Positions 29,461-39,387 of a stretch of 64,000 bases of DNA are shown piece after piece. Each line of letters starts with the position of its first letter. Positions within the stretch are counted from its first letter, which is position 1. Where the stretch lies: the NCBI GenBank assembly GCA_951799405.1, contig OX637361.1, forward strand, positions 7,587,156-7,651,155, in the 5' to 3' direction. Source of the stretch: Agapetus fuscipes (taxonomy: Eukaryota; Arthropoda; Insecta; Trichoptera; Glossosomatidae). The notes under the pieces were generated by a model. That model was given only the letters and a program-made list of their open reading frames with translations, was not told where the DNA came from and searched no databases. Made by a program: the position numbers and the translations under genes.

Positions 29461-30368
29461 ATTTTTGGTTATTAGCAAAGTTAATTTTAACAGTATTAAT
29501 ACACAGACTACGAAGTGTAAAAAAAAACTAAATTTTGTAGTTTTACTTTCAGTACGCCCCTACTTAAGCATTTACCTTGCATGCATCTTTAATGCAACAT
29601 GATTTAAAGCACTGTTAGAGGTTTCGGCTGCTGCAGCAGACCATGTTGAACCAGGATATTTTGCGGTGATGTGGTGTACCCCCGAATGCGATTACGCAAG
29701 GCATTATTCATGTATTTAAAATAGAAGGTGGAACGTCTTCTGCCGACAGAAGGCCGGTAATGATGCCGAAATCAGTTTTTACCTGAACAGGGAACCGGTA
29801 AGGTGCACTATAATTATGCAACGAGCGGAGTCTTTTGTTGTTGAAGACCCGAGGTATTGTGTTGTGGAGGATCGACAGCGTTTTGGGTATGATTTATATT
29901 TACAACTTAGCATGCAACAATCCAGGGTAATTTAATTATTATTCCATATTTTTTACAAGATTTTGGGCATTATGCAATATAGGAATAATATTGCTTTTTT
30001 AAGTTTTGGGATCTTCTTTTGCTTAGAGTCAGCTTCATAACGTATTGACCTAGTGACGCTAACGTCTATGACTTTTCTTTCGTTTACAAAGTGTAAGGAA
30101 TTTAACAGAAAGCGCTTCTGATTTCCCTGGTTGAGATCATACATTGAACAGCTTGCCGGCCAGAAAGGGCAACAGCGTAGATGCTCCACAGTTTACTGAA
30201 GAGTTCTTCTGTTCCAGAAATCTCCAGGTCAACATGTTGAACCGGGTTCTTTCAACATTAGCTTTCAGCCTGTTGAGGAAATTCCATACGGGTCGTAAGG
30301 ATATTTCCTCTATGGAGGCTGTACAAGGGCTTCAGGGACGATTATTAGGGATGATAGTTACTCGTACC
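29461..30368. other. Unassigned stretch with a LINE-like scrap
   Basis: Mostly unassigned. 30090..30115 (gtgtaaggaatttaacagaa, agcgcttctg) repeats part of the 9500..9715 family. No exon recognised. Confidence 0.35.
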
Positions 30369-30743
30369 CAGGCCCGGAATAAGGGCGGTTCGAGCGGTAC
30401 CACCGAACCAGGGCCCCCGTGTCCTAAGGGCCCCCAAAGACTGAAAAAATGCTGAAAATGTATGTATTTATATTGCTTTGAACCATTTTTGACTCAAAAA
30501 GCCACGTTTCGTACAGACAAAGACATCGATAGTTGAGAAATAAAGGTTTCTCACAAGGAACCTTCAGGGGCACCCAACGACCTGAATGGGCCCCAAAAAT
30601 TCCAAACAAAGTCTCCATTAATAGAGAAAACAAAGTTTCTTAGTAAAAAAAATCTTAGGAAAATTGTAGGGAGGGGAGGGGGGTATGGGAGGCCCCGAGA
30701 TTTTCTCCGCACCAGGGCCCCCAGGGGGGTTAATCCGGGTCTG
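30369..30743. mobile_element. Short hAT-type element with 8-base target duplication
   Basis: A 375-base insert starting caggcccggaataa and, from the other end, cagacccggattaa: inverted CAG-type ends. Identical 8-base direct repeats ctcgtacc flank it at 30361..30368 and 30744..30751. Internal GC-rich ggggccc blocks near each end may form subterminal pairs. Non-autonomous. Confidence 0.8.
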
Positions 30744-30830
30744 CTCGTACCCTTAGTATTAAAAATCTGCTGTAGGTTTTGTATCTTTCATACAGTTTTA
30801 TATTTGTGCAATATTGACACATTAGGGGTA

Positions 30831-31015
30831 CAGATCTAATAAGCCACCCCAAGCACGCTTTACTGTTTTGAGCGACCTACTGAAACTGCCAACATTGCTC
30901 TCTGTTCGCAACTCCAGAAGCAGAATAATACAGAAGGGTGGACCAGCCATACTAAAAATCATGTCCCCGTAGTTCGTTTTGTTCTCGAAGCGGCAGTTGA
31001 AGCTTATTCACGGCG
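30831..31015 (-). pseudogene. L2-like LINE, 3' fragment
   Basis: On the plus strand it reads taagccaccccaagcacgct, gaaactgccaacattgctc and gcggcagttgaagcttatt, which align with 60533..60730 of the L2-like LINE (tagccaccccaagggcgctt, gaaactaccaacactggtc, ggcagttgaagcctgtt). Heavily mutated and frameshifted. Confidence 0.65.
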
Positions 31016-32360
31016 TTTTTTTACAAAGGATCATCAACGAAATTTAGAATCTTGGATGACCTCATCATTTTTAAGCATCTTCCTGTTGAATTCCCAACAC
31101 CCCATTCAAACAAAAACAAGGATAACGTATAGTATTTTATATCGATTGATCAAAATCGACAAAAATCTTGAATGAATTCGATCGTGGCATTCGTGGGTGC
31201 TAATATGTGTTTCCGATTCCAATAAAATTATCGCGAAGGCTAGGTGGTCCTTTGCGAGCCGTCATGTGGGTGAGATTAATCTGTACGAGGGGCGGGACTG
31301 GACAGAGCGGCTTGTTTGTTGTGCTAGGTGATGGCTAGGTAAACCTAACGGCCTTGCCGGTCTCGAGATTGGCGATAGAGGAGGGTTACAGAGAAAACGG
31401 TTACCTTTAGTAGGTCGGCAGAGATCGACAAATTATTTTGTAGAATGTACTATTTTACTAACGGCGAAATTCAGCTTTGACTTTTATGTATGTTGGTCCT
31501 TTTGATTGACTTTCTTGCGAACCCGAAGGGCCAAAGAAGAAAATATTGTTTTAGCGTGATTTTTTTAAGTTCTCCTTTGATTCATCGTTTGGATGCAAAG
31601 ATATATTCTACATAAGTGTTAACAGCTTTCTACAAATACCGAAAATATAGATTTCTAGTTGCTAGTAAAATCACGAAGAATATTCAAAACAATGATTTTG
31701 TATGTTGTAATTTTGTCTTAAATATAATTTGAAACGTCATCAATTATGATATGGAAATAATGGAAAATAGTAGGGTAGTCATTAGACTCCGTCATTTTAA
31801 CAAGGTTTCAAAAGGATGTCATAATTTTTAACCTTACAAAAAGCCATGTAAAAAATTACTTGTCCATAATTTTTAACTTTAAATGGAAGAAAGACAGTCC
31901 TTATACGATTAATTCACTCCCGAGGTATGGAGGCCTTTTAGCAAAGAGACTTCATACTAAATGAAAATGACGCACTTATGTCAATCGAGTAGAGAGAAAA
32001 AAAAAATCAAGCCTTAAAAATGAAAAAGTTAAAAAATGTTATTTATCCCTTATTTTTTAAGACAATATCCACACAAAGGTGTTTTGAGTATTAGGCATTA
32101 TCCTTACACCACTCTGTGTGTTTCTTGATTCCTTGTACCTGACCTACCTACCTGGATATGGGTCTCCTATACATTTATATGACTACATATATTGGCTACA
32201 TACTAGTTAAGCGGCTCTTGTTTGAAGGAATTGTTACCGACAGGATGGGGCGGGCTAACGTAAGCAGATCGATGCCAACTTATTAGGGTAAATTAGGATT
32301 TTTTTTATAAAAAAAATATGCACCACCCTATTATACTTTTTCAAGTGCACTCAAACAATG
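31016..32360. other. Non-coding stretch, nothing firmly recognised
   Basis: Near 31510 the phrase gactttcttgcgaacccgaagg resembles the terminus of the inverted-repeat element at 2603..4423, possibly a relative. No exon recognised. Confidence 0.35.
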
Positions 32361-32501
32361 AGTTTATGAAATATGAATCTTAAATGTTAATGAACATGCA
32401 TCCTGCAACTCTTGCCGACCGAAACACGGGTGACATTGGCAAAGGCAACCATTTTCTACAGCATGGGTGGTCAGCCGCACACCAACCTATAAGTCAAGGA
32501 A
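32361..32501 (-). repeat. T250 repeat, 5' part
   Basis: Minus-strand copy with the 5' edge at 32501, the accattttctacagcatggg variant block, and truncation after the first 140 bases. A small deletion removes the cttccctg block. Confidence 0.65.
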
Positions 32502-32544
32502 CATACACAACATTTTTTTTTTAAAACAGTAAACAGTAATGCAA

Positions 32545-32612
32545 ACGCAACTAATCTGCACATAAAAGGTAACTTTTTACTGAAGTGATCGCATTTCGCG
32601 TATGAAACATAC
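32545..32612 (-). mobile_element. SINE-B, 3' end scrap
   Basis: Reads acgcaactaatctgcacata, ggtaactttttactgaagtg and atcgcatttcgcg, matching the 3' end of SINE-B. No head. Confidence 0.5.
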
Positions 32613-33049
32613 ATGCATATTGATTGTCAAAAATTTAGGTTACATGAAATTATCATAAATTATTTTTGATACATTCACCATTCTTGTAAGGAAGAAGGGG
32701 AAAAAATCGTATAGATTCAGTGAATGAACGAAATCAAAATAAACTCCGATTTTCTTAGAAATGTTTAGAGACAACAATAATAATTACGTACCCAATAGTA
32801 TCCCGGCTATAAAAGAATATTGTCCGCTTATTAGGACGGTCCGTAAAGCGTAAAAATGTATCCAAAATAAAAAGTACAAATTCCCAGTAATGGACTTATT
32901 AATCTTGCGAAGGCTAGGTTGCCCATGCCGTTCACAGAAATCGGAACGAAATTGCTTTATAGCCATCTTCCTTGTAGAAACCCGATAAACAAAAAAAAGT
33001 GAACACAATCTGTATCCAGAAATCAGATCGTACAATAAATTTAATATTA

Positions 33050-33318
33050 GGATGATTTATTTTGTGATTGCCGTTTTTCTTGTGAATCACACCTCAAGAG
33101 CCCTCTGCGAACTTTAGCAAGCGCCAATTATCCACCAAGAGCCTGTTAATCTAGAGCTGGTTGGACCTTTTGTGACCGGTCCTAGATAATTGCAAATGAT
33201 TTTTACAACCCAGAGAAGAGTTTTTTTTTAAATGAAATGAATTGTGCTCCGCCGGGAATCAAATTCACGACCTTCTTTTTACGTATCCATAGAGTTAACC
33301 ACTAGACTACAAACCGTT
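33050..33318 (-). mobile_element. SINE-A, full-length but diverged
   Basis: Minus strand: a head ggtttgtagtctagtggtta and box B gaatttgattcccggcggag (mutated), then the body, ending ctcttgaggtgtgattcac and tcacaaaataaatcatcc. First of two SINE-A copies in the same orientation 100 bases apart. Confidence 0.7.
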
Positions 33319-33423
33319 CAACACGTGAGGGCTAAAAATTTATAAGTGTTTTCTACAAAAAATATCATTCATAATATAATTTCTACCTTCCTTTTGTTAA
33401 TCATAATAATAATATTATTATTA

Positions 33424-33688
33424 TGATGGTTTATTTGGTGAACGCTGTTTTTGTGTATATCACACCTCAAGAGCCCTCTGCGAGCTTGGTCGTCGCTGTA
33501 GAAAGCACCAATTTTCAAACAAGAGCCAATTGCTGTAAGGCTGGATGCACCTTTAGTGACCGGTTTTCACCCAGCGAAGAGCATATATTATATGAAACAT
33601 ATGTAAATGATATATTTTTTTGTGCTCCACCGGGATTCGAACCCACAACCTTCCGTCAGAGGTATTAATCACTAGACTACGGACCGCC
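33424..33688 (-). mobile_element. SINE-A, full length
   Basis: Minus strand: box A cgtagtctagtgattaatac and box B tgggttcgaatcccgg, then the body with cttcgctgggtgaaaaccgg, ending ctcttgaggtgtgatatac and accaaataaaccatc. Better preserved than the previous copy. Confidence 0.75.
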
Positions 33689-34195
33689 ATACTTTGCCTG
33701 TTCTACTTAAAATTGAATATTTCAATAGACAATTCGTGTTTCGTTGAAATCAACCATTAATTCTGTATGGGAAATAAATAACTAAATACACTGATTTAGT
33801 ATTTTTTCAACCAGCCCAATGCATTTTATGAGAACACCAGTGAGCGTGTCAAAAAGGCTTCAATGGACACAAAAAAGACGTGCAACAAGACGTAAGACTT
33901 CAACCAGTAAGAGTTCTCTAAAAAACTCCCATCTCAGTGTGGATTACATATCAGTGGACTGTGGTGTAAGGTTTCAGGGCTGGTTCGTCAGATAGGAGGA
34001 CCTCACACGAGGACTTGGGCCTGACCAAGCAATAAGCATGCAACATACAAAATATACCTAAGCCACCGATTTATCCTATTCATTTACACTCATTCATTAA
34101 TCAAGAAAGTCTCACAACTATAGGCTGTACAGTGTACACATAGAGCAACGCATGGGCTCTCATTTTTTGTGAAGGCACCACTTGTGATAATATAT
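33689..34195. other. Unassigned stretch
   Basis: No exon recognised. 34130..34185 may contain a degraded SINE-B piece (ctctcattttttgtgaaggc). Confidence 0.3.
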
Positions 34196-34418
34196 AGACC
34201 ACCCATACTGTAAAAAATGGTTCACTTTGCCAATGTCACCCCTGTGTCAGGTAAGGTCGGCAAAGGTTGTAGGGCTTATGTTCATTTGAGGTTTGGATTC
34301 AATTTGTTACACATTCAGCATTTGTAAGCGCAAACTACACGTGTTAGTTTGTGCGCATGCATTTGAGAGCTTTAAATGAATATATCCTTGCAACTTACAT
34401 TATAGATTATATTATAGT
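34196..34418 (+). repeat. T250 repeat, 5' edge missing
   Basis: Begins at agaccacccatactgtaaaa and ends cttacattatagattatatt. It is joined tail-to-tail with the minus-strand copy that follows. Confidence 0.7.
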
Positions 34419-34420
34419 AT

Positions 34421-34608
34421 GAGCATTATGTCGCGCTTAGAGATGCTGTATGTGCACCTGAAAATAAATAATATCCATACTTCAAATGAACATGAGTCCT
34501 GCAACTTTTACCGACCTTATCTGAATCAGGGGTGACATGGGTAATGTGTACATTTTTTTACAATATGGGTGGTCAGCCTTATACCAATCTATAATAAGTC
34601 AAGGAACA
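34421..34608 (-). repeat. T250 repeat, tail missing
   Basis: Minus-strand copy with its 5' edge at 34608 (ttccttgacttattatagat) and broken off in the second half. It forms an inverted repeat with 34196..34418. Confidence 0.65.
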
Positions 34609-34979
34609 ATCATTTGTGTGAAAATTTTCAGAAAGTTGAAAAATCAATGAAACAAGTTCATTTGTTTTCCATGGTTTCAGCCCGTGAATACTGCTATTCT
34701 CTGGCGGGTTTTTGTGGTTATCTATCCCAGACGCCCCCCTCACTCACCCACCGCTCACATCCAAGCGCCAGACCTATAAGTCAAGAAAAAAAAATGATGA
34801 CGATGAAAAAGAAGAAGAAGAAAAAGCGCATTACGTATCAATAAATAAAAGTGAAGTTAATCAATGTTCACCCATGTTGTATTGTGAATAGGCGATCGTA
34901 GTAATTCATCTCGAGTGCCTCTGCCTTATTGACCCACCAAACTAGTTCCTCACTCGCCAAACGACGTGATTAATAATGA

Positions 34980-35220
34980 ATATAATTAGTATGTGTTACG
35001 CATTTACATGCTGAGGCGAAGCAAGCCACGCCAAGTGTTAAAATATGACGTGAAAACTAAAAAATGGACTGAAATTGTAACGGCGCGTCTAGTGAGCGTT
35101 TTAGTTTACATACATTTATTTTGTATGCTAGTATGCATTGTGTGTATCCGGTACATTCAACAGGCTCTAAGTGTGATTGTGTTGGTAAAGAAATGCCGGT
35201 TTGTAGTGTAGAAAAGCCCA
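34980..35220 (+). other. Possible host exon or transcribed segment, unproven
   Basis: An open frame of about 65 codons starts MLRRSKPRQVLKYDVKTKKW in moderately CpG-containing DNA, which differs from its surroundings. A gt at ctgaaatt/gtaacg could be a weak donor. The hydrophobic run further on (VLVYIHLFCMLVCIVCI) would be one membrane segment if translated. No family is recognised; chance is quite possible. Confidence 0.2.
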
Positions 35221-35572
35221 AGTGTAAAAAAGGCCCCTTTGTAAAATGATAATATTGGTAATTTTTCAGTTTTGTAAGCCTACACCCAGAAACGTACTTT
35301 TGTTATAGACTAAAATTCGAGATTGCTCAGAATGTTGTGCATTTTTTTTTGGCAAGACTTAAAAAATCTAGTTCTTAAATTATTTTTTGTAAGCATTTTG
35401 TAGCAATCTTACATAATGTTTCCTAACATTGAATTTTATTGGTAATTAAAATAATGTAGAACAGACTGAACTAAATCGATGGACAAACATCAGTAGTAAA
35501 AAGCATAACTGGAAAATGTACATTATGTATTTAATTTCATTTTTCCTATAACTATAAAGAAAAAAAAACTTC

Positions 35573-35650
35573 TTTATTTGAAACGCTGTTTTATTTTTAC
35601 TAATAATTGTAAAGATTACAGATTACAAACGTTTTCGGTCGTCAGATCAT
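35573..35650 (-). repeat. Penelope-like terminal remnant
   Basis: On the minus strand gatgatgatctgacgaccga then aaacgtttgtaatctgtaat and ttattagtaaaaataaaac parallels 29350..29460. It sits between two copies of ctataactataaagaa (35549 and 35655), as if inserted at the 5' end of the Helitron-like element that follows. Confidence 0.45.
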
Positions 35651-35652
35651 CA

Positions 35653-36233
35653 TCTATAACTATAAAGAAGGATGTATGTATGTATGTATGTATGTATGTA
35701 TGTCCCCTATAGACTCATAAACCGCTCATCCGATTTTGACGAAATTTTCAGGAAACATGTAACATATTTTTAGAACGAATCCTGTGAAGTTTGATGGTGA
35801 TCAAATAAACAGTGGTTCTCAATTCTCGATATTTCAGCAACGAGGTCGGTAAATTTTGAAACCACCCAATAGAAGAAGACCATTATATTCAACTACAATA
35901 CATAATCTTAGTTGCAAATATACATTAACATTAAAGATTCATATAAAATGCATGCTCACAAGTAGACACATGTAAGTTCACGCTTACAAATGCTGCATGT
36001 GTACCCACTCATAATTTAAAATCCAAATCTAAAATGAACAACCCAGTAACTTTTACTGTACGCCAACTTGAAATAGATGTTATTCAGCTCCTGAGTGGCT
36101 TGAAACTCATTTCTTATGAAGGCTGAGTAAGCCTTGCCGGTATTTTATTTTGGGTTTAAAATAAACACTGAAACGGGAAATAATTTCTGACAACTTCGGT
36201 GGGATTCTAACTCGAGATCTCGGCATGGAATGC
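35653..36233 (+). repeat. Tandem duplication, unit 1
   Basis: From tctataactataaagaagga to gagatctcggcatggaatgc. It is nearly identical to 36250..37013 apart from the microsatellite: 8 ATGT units here. It contains a T250 half and a SINE-B part. It stops inside the SINE-B head, where unit 2 starts. Confidence 0.8.
35902..36066 (-). repeat. T250 3' half, in duplication unit 1
   Basis: Minus-strand tail end (aatcttagttgcaaatatac) through the cacaagtagacacatgtaag block to acccagtaacttttac. The 5' half is absent, replaced by SINE-B. Confidence 0.65.
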
Positions 36234-36236
36234 AAT
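36070..36236 (-). mobile_element. SINE-B part, in duplication unit 1
   Basis: Body from the cagctcctgagtggcttg block through gccttgccggtattttattt to box B (ggtgggattctaactcgag). The box-A half is lost at the duplication junction. Confidence 0.6.
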
Positions 36237-36262
36237 CTATCTATCTATATCTATAAAGAAGG

Positions 36263-36486
36263 ATGTATGTATGTATGTATGTATGTATGTATGTATGTAT
36301 GTATGTATGTATGTATGTATGTATGTATGTATGTATGTATGTATGTATGTATGTATGTATGTATGTATGTATGTATGTATGTATGTATGCATGCATGTAT
36401 GTATGTATGTATGTATGTATGTATGTATGTATGTATGTATGTATGTATGTATGTATGTATGTATGTATGTATGTATGTATGTATGT
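36263..36486. repeat. ATGT microsatellite, about 56 units
   Basis: Uninterrupted tetranucleotide array except for a gcatgcatg change near 36390. Frames through it read as Met-Tyr-Val-Cys repeats and are artefacts. Its counterpart in unit 1 has 8 units. Confidence 0.95.
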
Positions 36487-36681
36487 TCCCTATAGACTCA
36501 TAAACCGCTCATCCGATTTTGACGAAATTTTCAGGAAACATGTAACATATTTTTAGAATGAATCCTGTGAAGTTTGATGGTGATAAAATAAACAATGGTT
36601 CTCAATTCTCAATATTTCAGCAACGAGGTCGGTAAATTTTGAAACCACCCAATAGAAGAAGACCATTATATTCAACTACAA

Positions 36682-36846
36682 TACATAATCTTAGTTGCAA
36701 ATATACATTAACATTAAAGATTCATATAAAATGCATGCTCACAAGTAGACACATGTAAGTTCACGCTTACAAATGCTGCATGTGTACCTACTCATAATTT
36801 AAAATCCAAATCTAAAATGAACAACCCAGTAACTTTTACTTTACGC
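36682..36846 (-). repeat. T250 3' half, in duplication unit 2
   Basis: Same segment as 35902..36066 with one or two base changes; junction to SINE-B at the same position, showing that the T250/SINE-B junction predates the duplication. Confidence 0.65.
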
Positions 36847-36849
36847 CAA

Positions 36850-37048
36850 CTTGAAATGGATGTTATTCAGCTCCTGAGTGGCTTGACACTCATTTCTTAT
36901 GAAGGCTGAGTAAGCCTTGCCGGTATTTTATTTTGGGTTAGAAATAAACACTGAAACGAGAAATAATTTCTGACAACTTCAGTGGGATTCTAACTCGAGA
37001 TCTCCGCATGGAATGCAGTTACTCTACCAACTAAGCTATAGACCGGAC
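36850..37048 (-). mobile_element. SINE-B part, in duplication unit 2
   Basis: As in unit 1 but with the whole head: box A ctatagcttagttggtagag and box B gagttagaatcccactg, both slightly mutated. Confidence 0.65.
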
Positions 37049-37083
37049 TTTTTACAAATATGGTGGATCGATATCGGTTTGGT

Positions 37084-37615
37084 TAGGGATAAGCAACCTG
37101 CGGCTCACCAGCCACATGCGGCTCTTTGGGTGTGAAGTTACGGCTCTTTAGCTTCATACGCAAATATAAAAAAAACACAGAATTATACTTCTGATCGAAA
37201 AAAACTAAATCGTTCTGAATCGATTAACGATCTCTCCGCTACTCGCTTTTCACCCCCCACCCTCCCCCCGCCCCATCGACGCTATTTATTGTTGGCAAGA
37301 AAACATTTGTGGCTCTTTACAAATCCAAATCCAAAATAAGATATGTATCATTTGAGATTCACATCAAATGCATTCCCATAAGCAGACACGCATAATGGAA
37401 CATACCGCATGTGGAACTACAATATAAAAACCCAATCTTAAATGAACATAAGCCCTGCAACTCTTGCCGACCTTCCCTGAAACAGGGGCGATATTGGCAA
37501 AGTGAACCATTTTTTACAGTATGGGTGGTCAGCCTCATACCAACCTATAAGTCAAGGAAAAACTTTGAAATTTGTAATTTTTGGCTCTTCCGACTCAAAA
37601 GGTTGCCGATCCCTG
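37084..37615. mobile_element. hAT-like element split by a T250
   Basis: Left end tagggataagcaacctgcgg and inverted right end cagggatcggcaaccttt share the gggat--gcaacct core. The interior has repeated cggctctt blocks. A T250 (37334..37559) interrupts it. No clear 8-base duplication, so it is older than the two other hAT copies. Confidence 0.55.
37334..37559 (-). repeat. T250 repeat inside a hAT-like element
   Basis: Minus-strand copy from the 5' edge (ttccttgacttataggttgg, at 37559) to the gatacatatctta region; the terminal ttaga repeats are lost. The DNA beyond its 5' edge is hAT sequence, not LINE. Confidence 0.75.
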
Positions 37616-38377
37616 GCCTAGACAAAAGTTCCAAATTAAAAAATGTTATTCAAGTATTCCAAGTTGAATTTTAGAAATGTAAGAAGCTTTTATATCCCGC
37701 ACTTATAAAAAATACGATAAACGAAAGTTCGTAGGTCACAACTAGAAGACCATATTGAAATATATTATTATTATTATTTATATTAAACCTTTTATTGAAA
37801 CATACTTTTAATTAAAATATACATAATATAGTTGTTTTTTCAAAAAACGCATTTCTGTAAAATTATATACTCACCACAAATTTAAAGATCGTTTTTTTCT
37901 CGGCGGTTAAACGTCTTTCTTCTATGTGACAATGGTCCAAAGCAACCAAGATAAACAAAATGTTTGCCTTTTACCTAACCCGGCCGTGCGACTTACAATT
38001 TTGTTATCAATAGAAAATGTTCCGTGTGCACTACCTAAAACTTTCACTTATTGAAATAATGGATAGAGCACATTTTAAATGTGGGGAAAAAATGTGAATT
38101 CACTTGGCCGGGATAAAGACAGGACAGGGAGTCAAAAATTCAACATAAATTAAACACTTTTATGGAGATAGTTGAAAAAACACTTAAGTGCATCATATTG
38201 TATGAAGCATTTTCCCCAACTGCATACGTTTCACAGTGCGGTTACATTGAAAAATATTCCTGATTGTTTGGAATACATTTATTTCTTCACTTTGCTCAAA
38301 GAGTATAGTGAATTTTATAGATTAGTTCTTTAATTGTATGATTATAAAATTTAATTTATTGTTTATATTCTTTTCTT
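37616..38377. other. AT-rich stretch inside the Helitron-like element
   Basis: No exon or repeat recognised. Confidence 0.35.
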
Positions 38378-38630
38378 GTATAGGTCAATATGCATCTGAC
38401 CAACTATAAATAGAAAATGGTTCACTCTGCCAATGTCACCCCTGTTTCAGGGAAGGTCAGCAAAGAGTTGCAGGGTGTATGTTCATTTGAGATTTGGGTT
38501 TTTATGTTGTAGGTTCACACGCAGAATGTGCAAGTGTGAACTTATACGTGTCTGCTTGTGGGCATGCACTTAATGTGAATTCCAAATGTAACAATTATAT
38601 CCATGCAACTTAGAATAGATTAGATGAGTG
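38378..38630 (+). repeat. T250 repeat, complete
   Basis: From cttgtataggtcaatatgca to gcaacttagaatagattaga. Some substitutions near the 5' edge. Lies near the 3' end of the Helitron-like element. Confidence 0.7.
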
Positions 38631-39010
38631 ACGTTACATAGCCGATTTTTTTATCTTAAATATAAATGGAGCACCGCAATCGATTTTCCCTATGCTTGGC
38701 TCTGCTGCTTAACAGTTGTACCTAGACCTTTTTTTTTAGAAAACGTGAAGATTAACCTAGAGATAAATTGTGTGAAGCTTAATTCCGATTAGCACACTTT
38801 TTTTTTTGATCCTGTTGTTTCCTCTTTTATCTGTAGAAAAAAATTGATACCATATGCCCAAATGGCGTAGTGAAACACGCCGGGTACTGCTAGTAAGGTA
38901 TACAAAACTTAAAAACAAAACAAGTATACCTACTCAGTATTCATAAAACTGTGTCATAGGGTAGACGCCATATTAGGTTAAAAAAATGTGAAAAAAATAA
39001 AATAAATATA

Positions 39011-39051
39011 GCCTTTGAAGATGGATTGATACAGTCCGATAGCGCTTTGGC
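39011..39051 (+). ncRNA. Hammerhead-like fold in a Penelope-like remnant
   Basis: A 41-base module with the layout of 19536..19576: gcct / ttgaaga / gga...tcc stem II / gata / gcgc / ttt / ggc. Stem II and the stem I closing bases differ from the 19.5-kb copy but still pair. It is followed by the same aatataactcaaaataaaa context. The core is mutated at both conserved boxes. Confidence 0.5.
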
Positions 39052-39349
39052 AATATAACTCAAAATAAAAAAAACGAATAATAATAAATTAATTTATATT
39101 TAATAATAATAAATAGCCAAAGTAAATAATCATTGCATTTACAGAGGAAATAAAACCGATTTTCAAATATATTTTTTTTTGAGTTATTTATAAAATTGAA
39201 CCAAAAAAAACCATAAGAAAAATCATTAAAAATATAAATCAATAATTGTTGAATAGGTGAATTCGGTATTGCAGAGAGGTGATCACCCGACCAAGACGGA
39301 AATGCCTCAGGTGACTGTGACATTAGCGTCGTCATCATTCATTATCGAC

Positions 39350-39387
39350 AGCGCTGATGAGCCCCATTAGGGAAAACTATATCCGCT
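39350..39387 (+). ncRNA. Second type of hammerhead-like fold
   Basis: Stem I agcg/cgct, intact core ctgatga, stem II cccc-atta-ggg, then aaaac where cgaaac would be expected, and atc before the closing strand. One base appears deleted and a CpG lost in the GAAA box, so it is probably inactive. It continues into tagtgaagcttctggaaaat, as in Penelope-like terminal sequences. Confidence 0.45.

Larger units (their letters stand above)
36250..37048 (+). repeat. Tandem duplication, unit 2
   Basis: Second copy of 35653..36233, with a 224-base ATGT array instead of 32 bases and a few substitutions (for example acgaat to atgaat after ttttag). It continues past the point where unit 1 ends, to the complete SINE-B head. 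Confidence 0.8.
35653..38895 (+). mobile_element. Helitron-like element with nested insertions
   Basis: The 5' end tctataactataaagaagga, an ATGT run and the phrase catccgattttgacgaaat match the usual opening of lepidopteran non-autonomous Helitrons. The 3' end at 38868..38895 is a hairpin (ggcgt agtgaaac acgcc) about 11 bases before the terminal ctag, followed by t, as in Helitrons. No Rep/helicase gene. Inside are T250, SINE-B and a hAT-like element; the 5' third is tandemly duplicated. Ends are by pattern only. Confidence 0.5.

Noticed and set aside
32784..33035. 83-codon minus-strand frame
   Set aside because: Hydrophobic and basic composition typical of AT-rich noise; no exon signals.
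34569..34844. Plus-strand frame ending in a Lys-rich run
   Set aside because: It begins in a T250 edge and ends in an A-rich run; composition artefact.
36225..36556. Three overlapping frames of Met-Tyr-Val-Cys repeats
   Set aside because: They are translations of the ATGT microsatellite; every frame of such an array is open.
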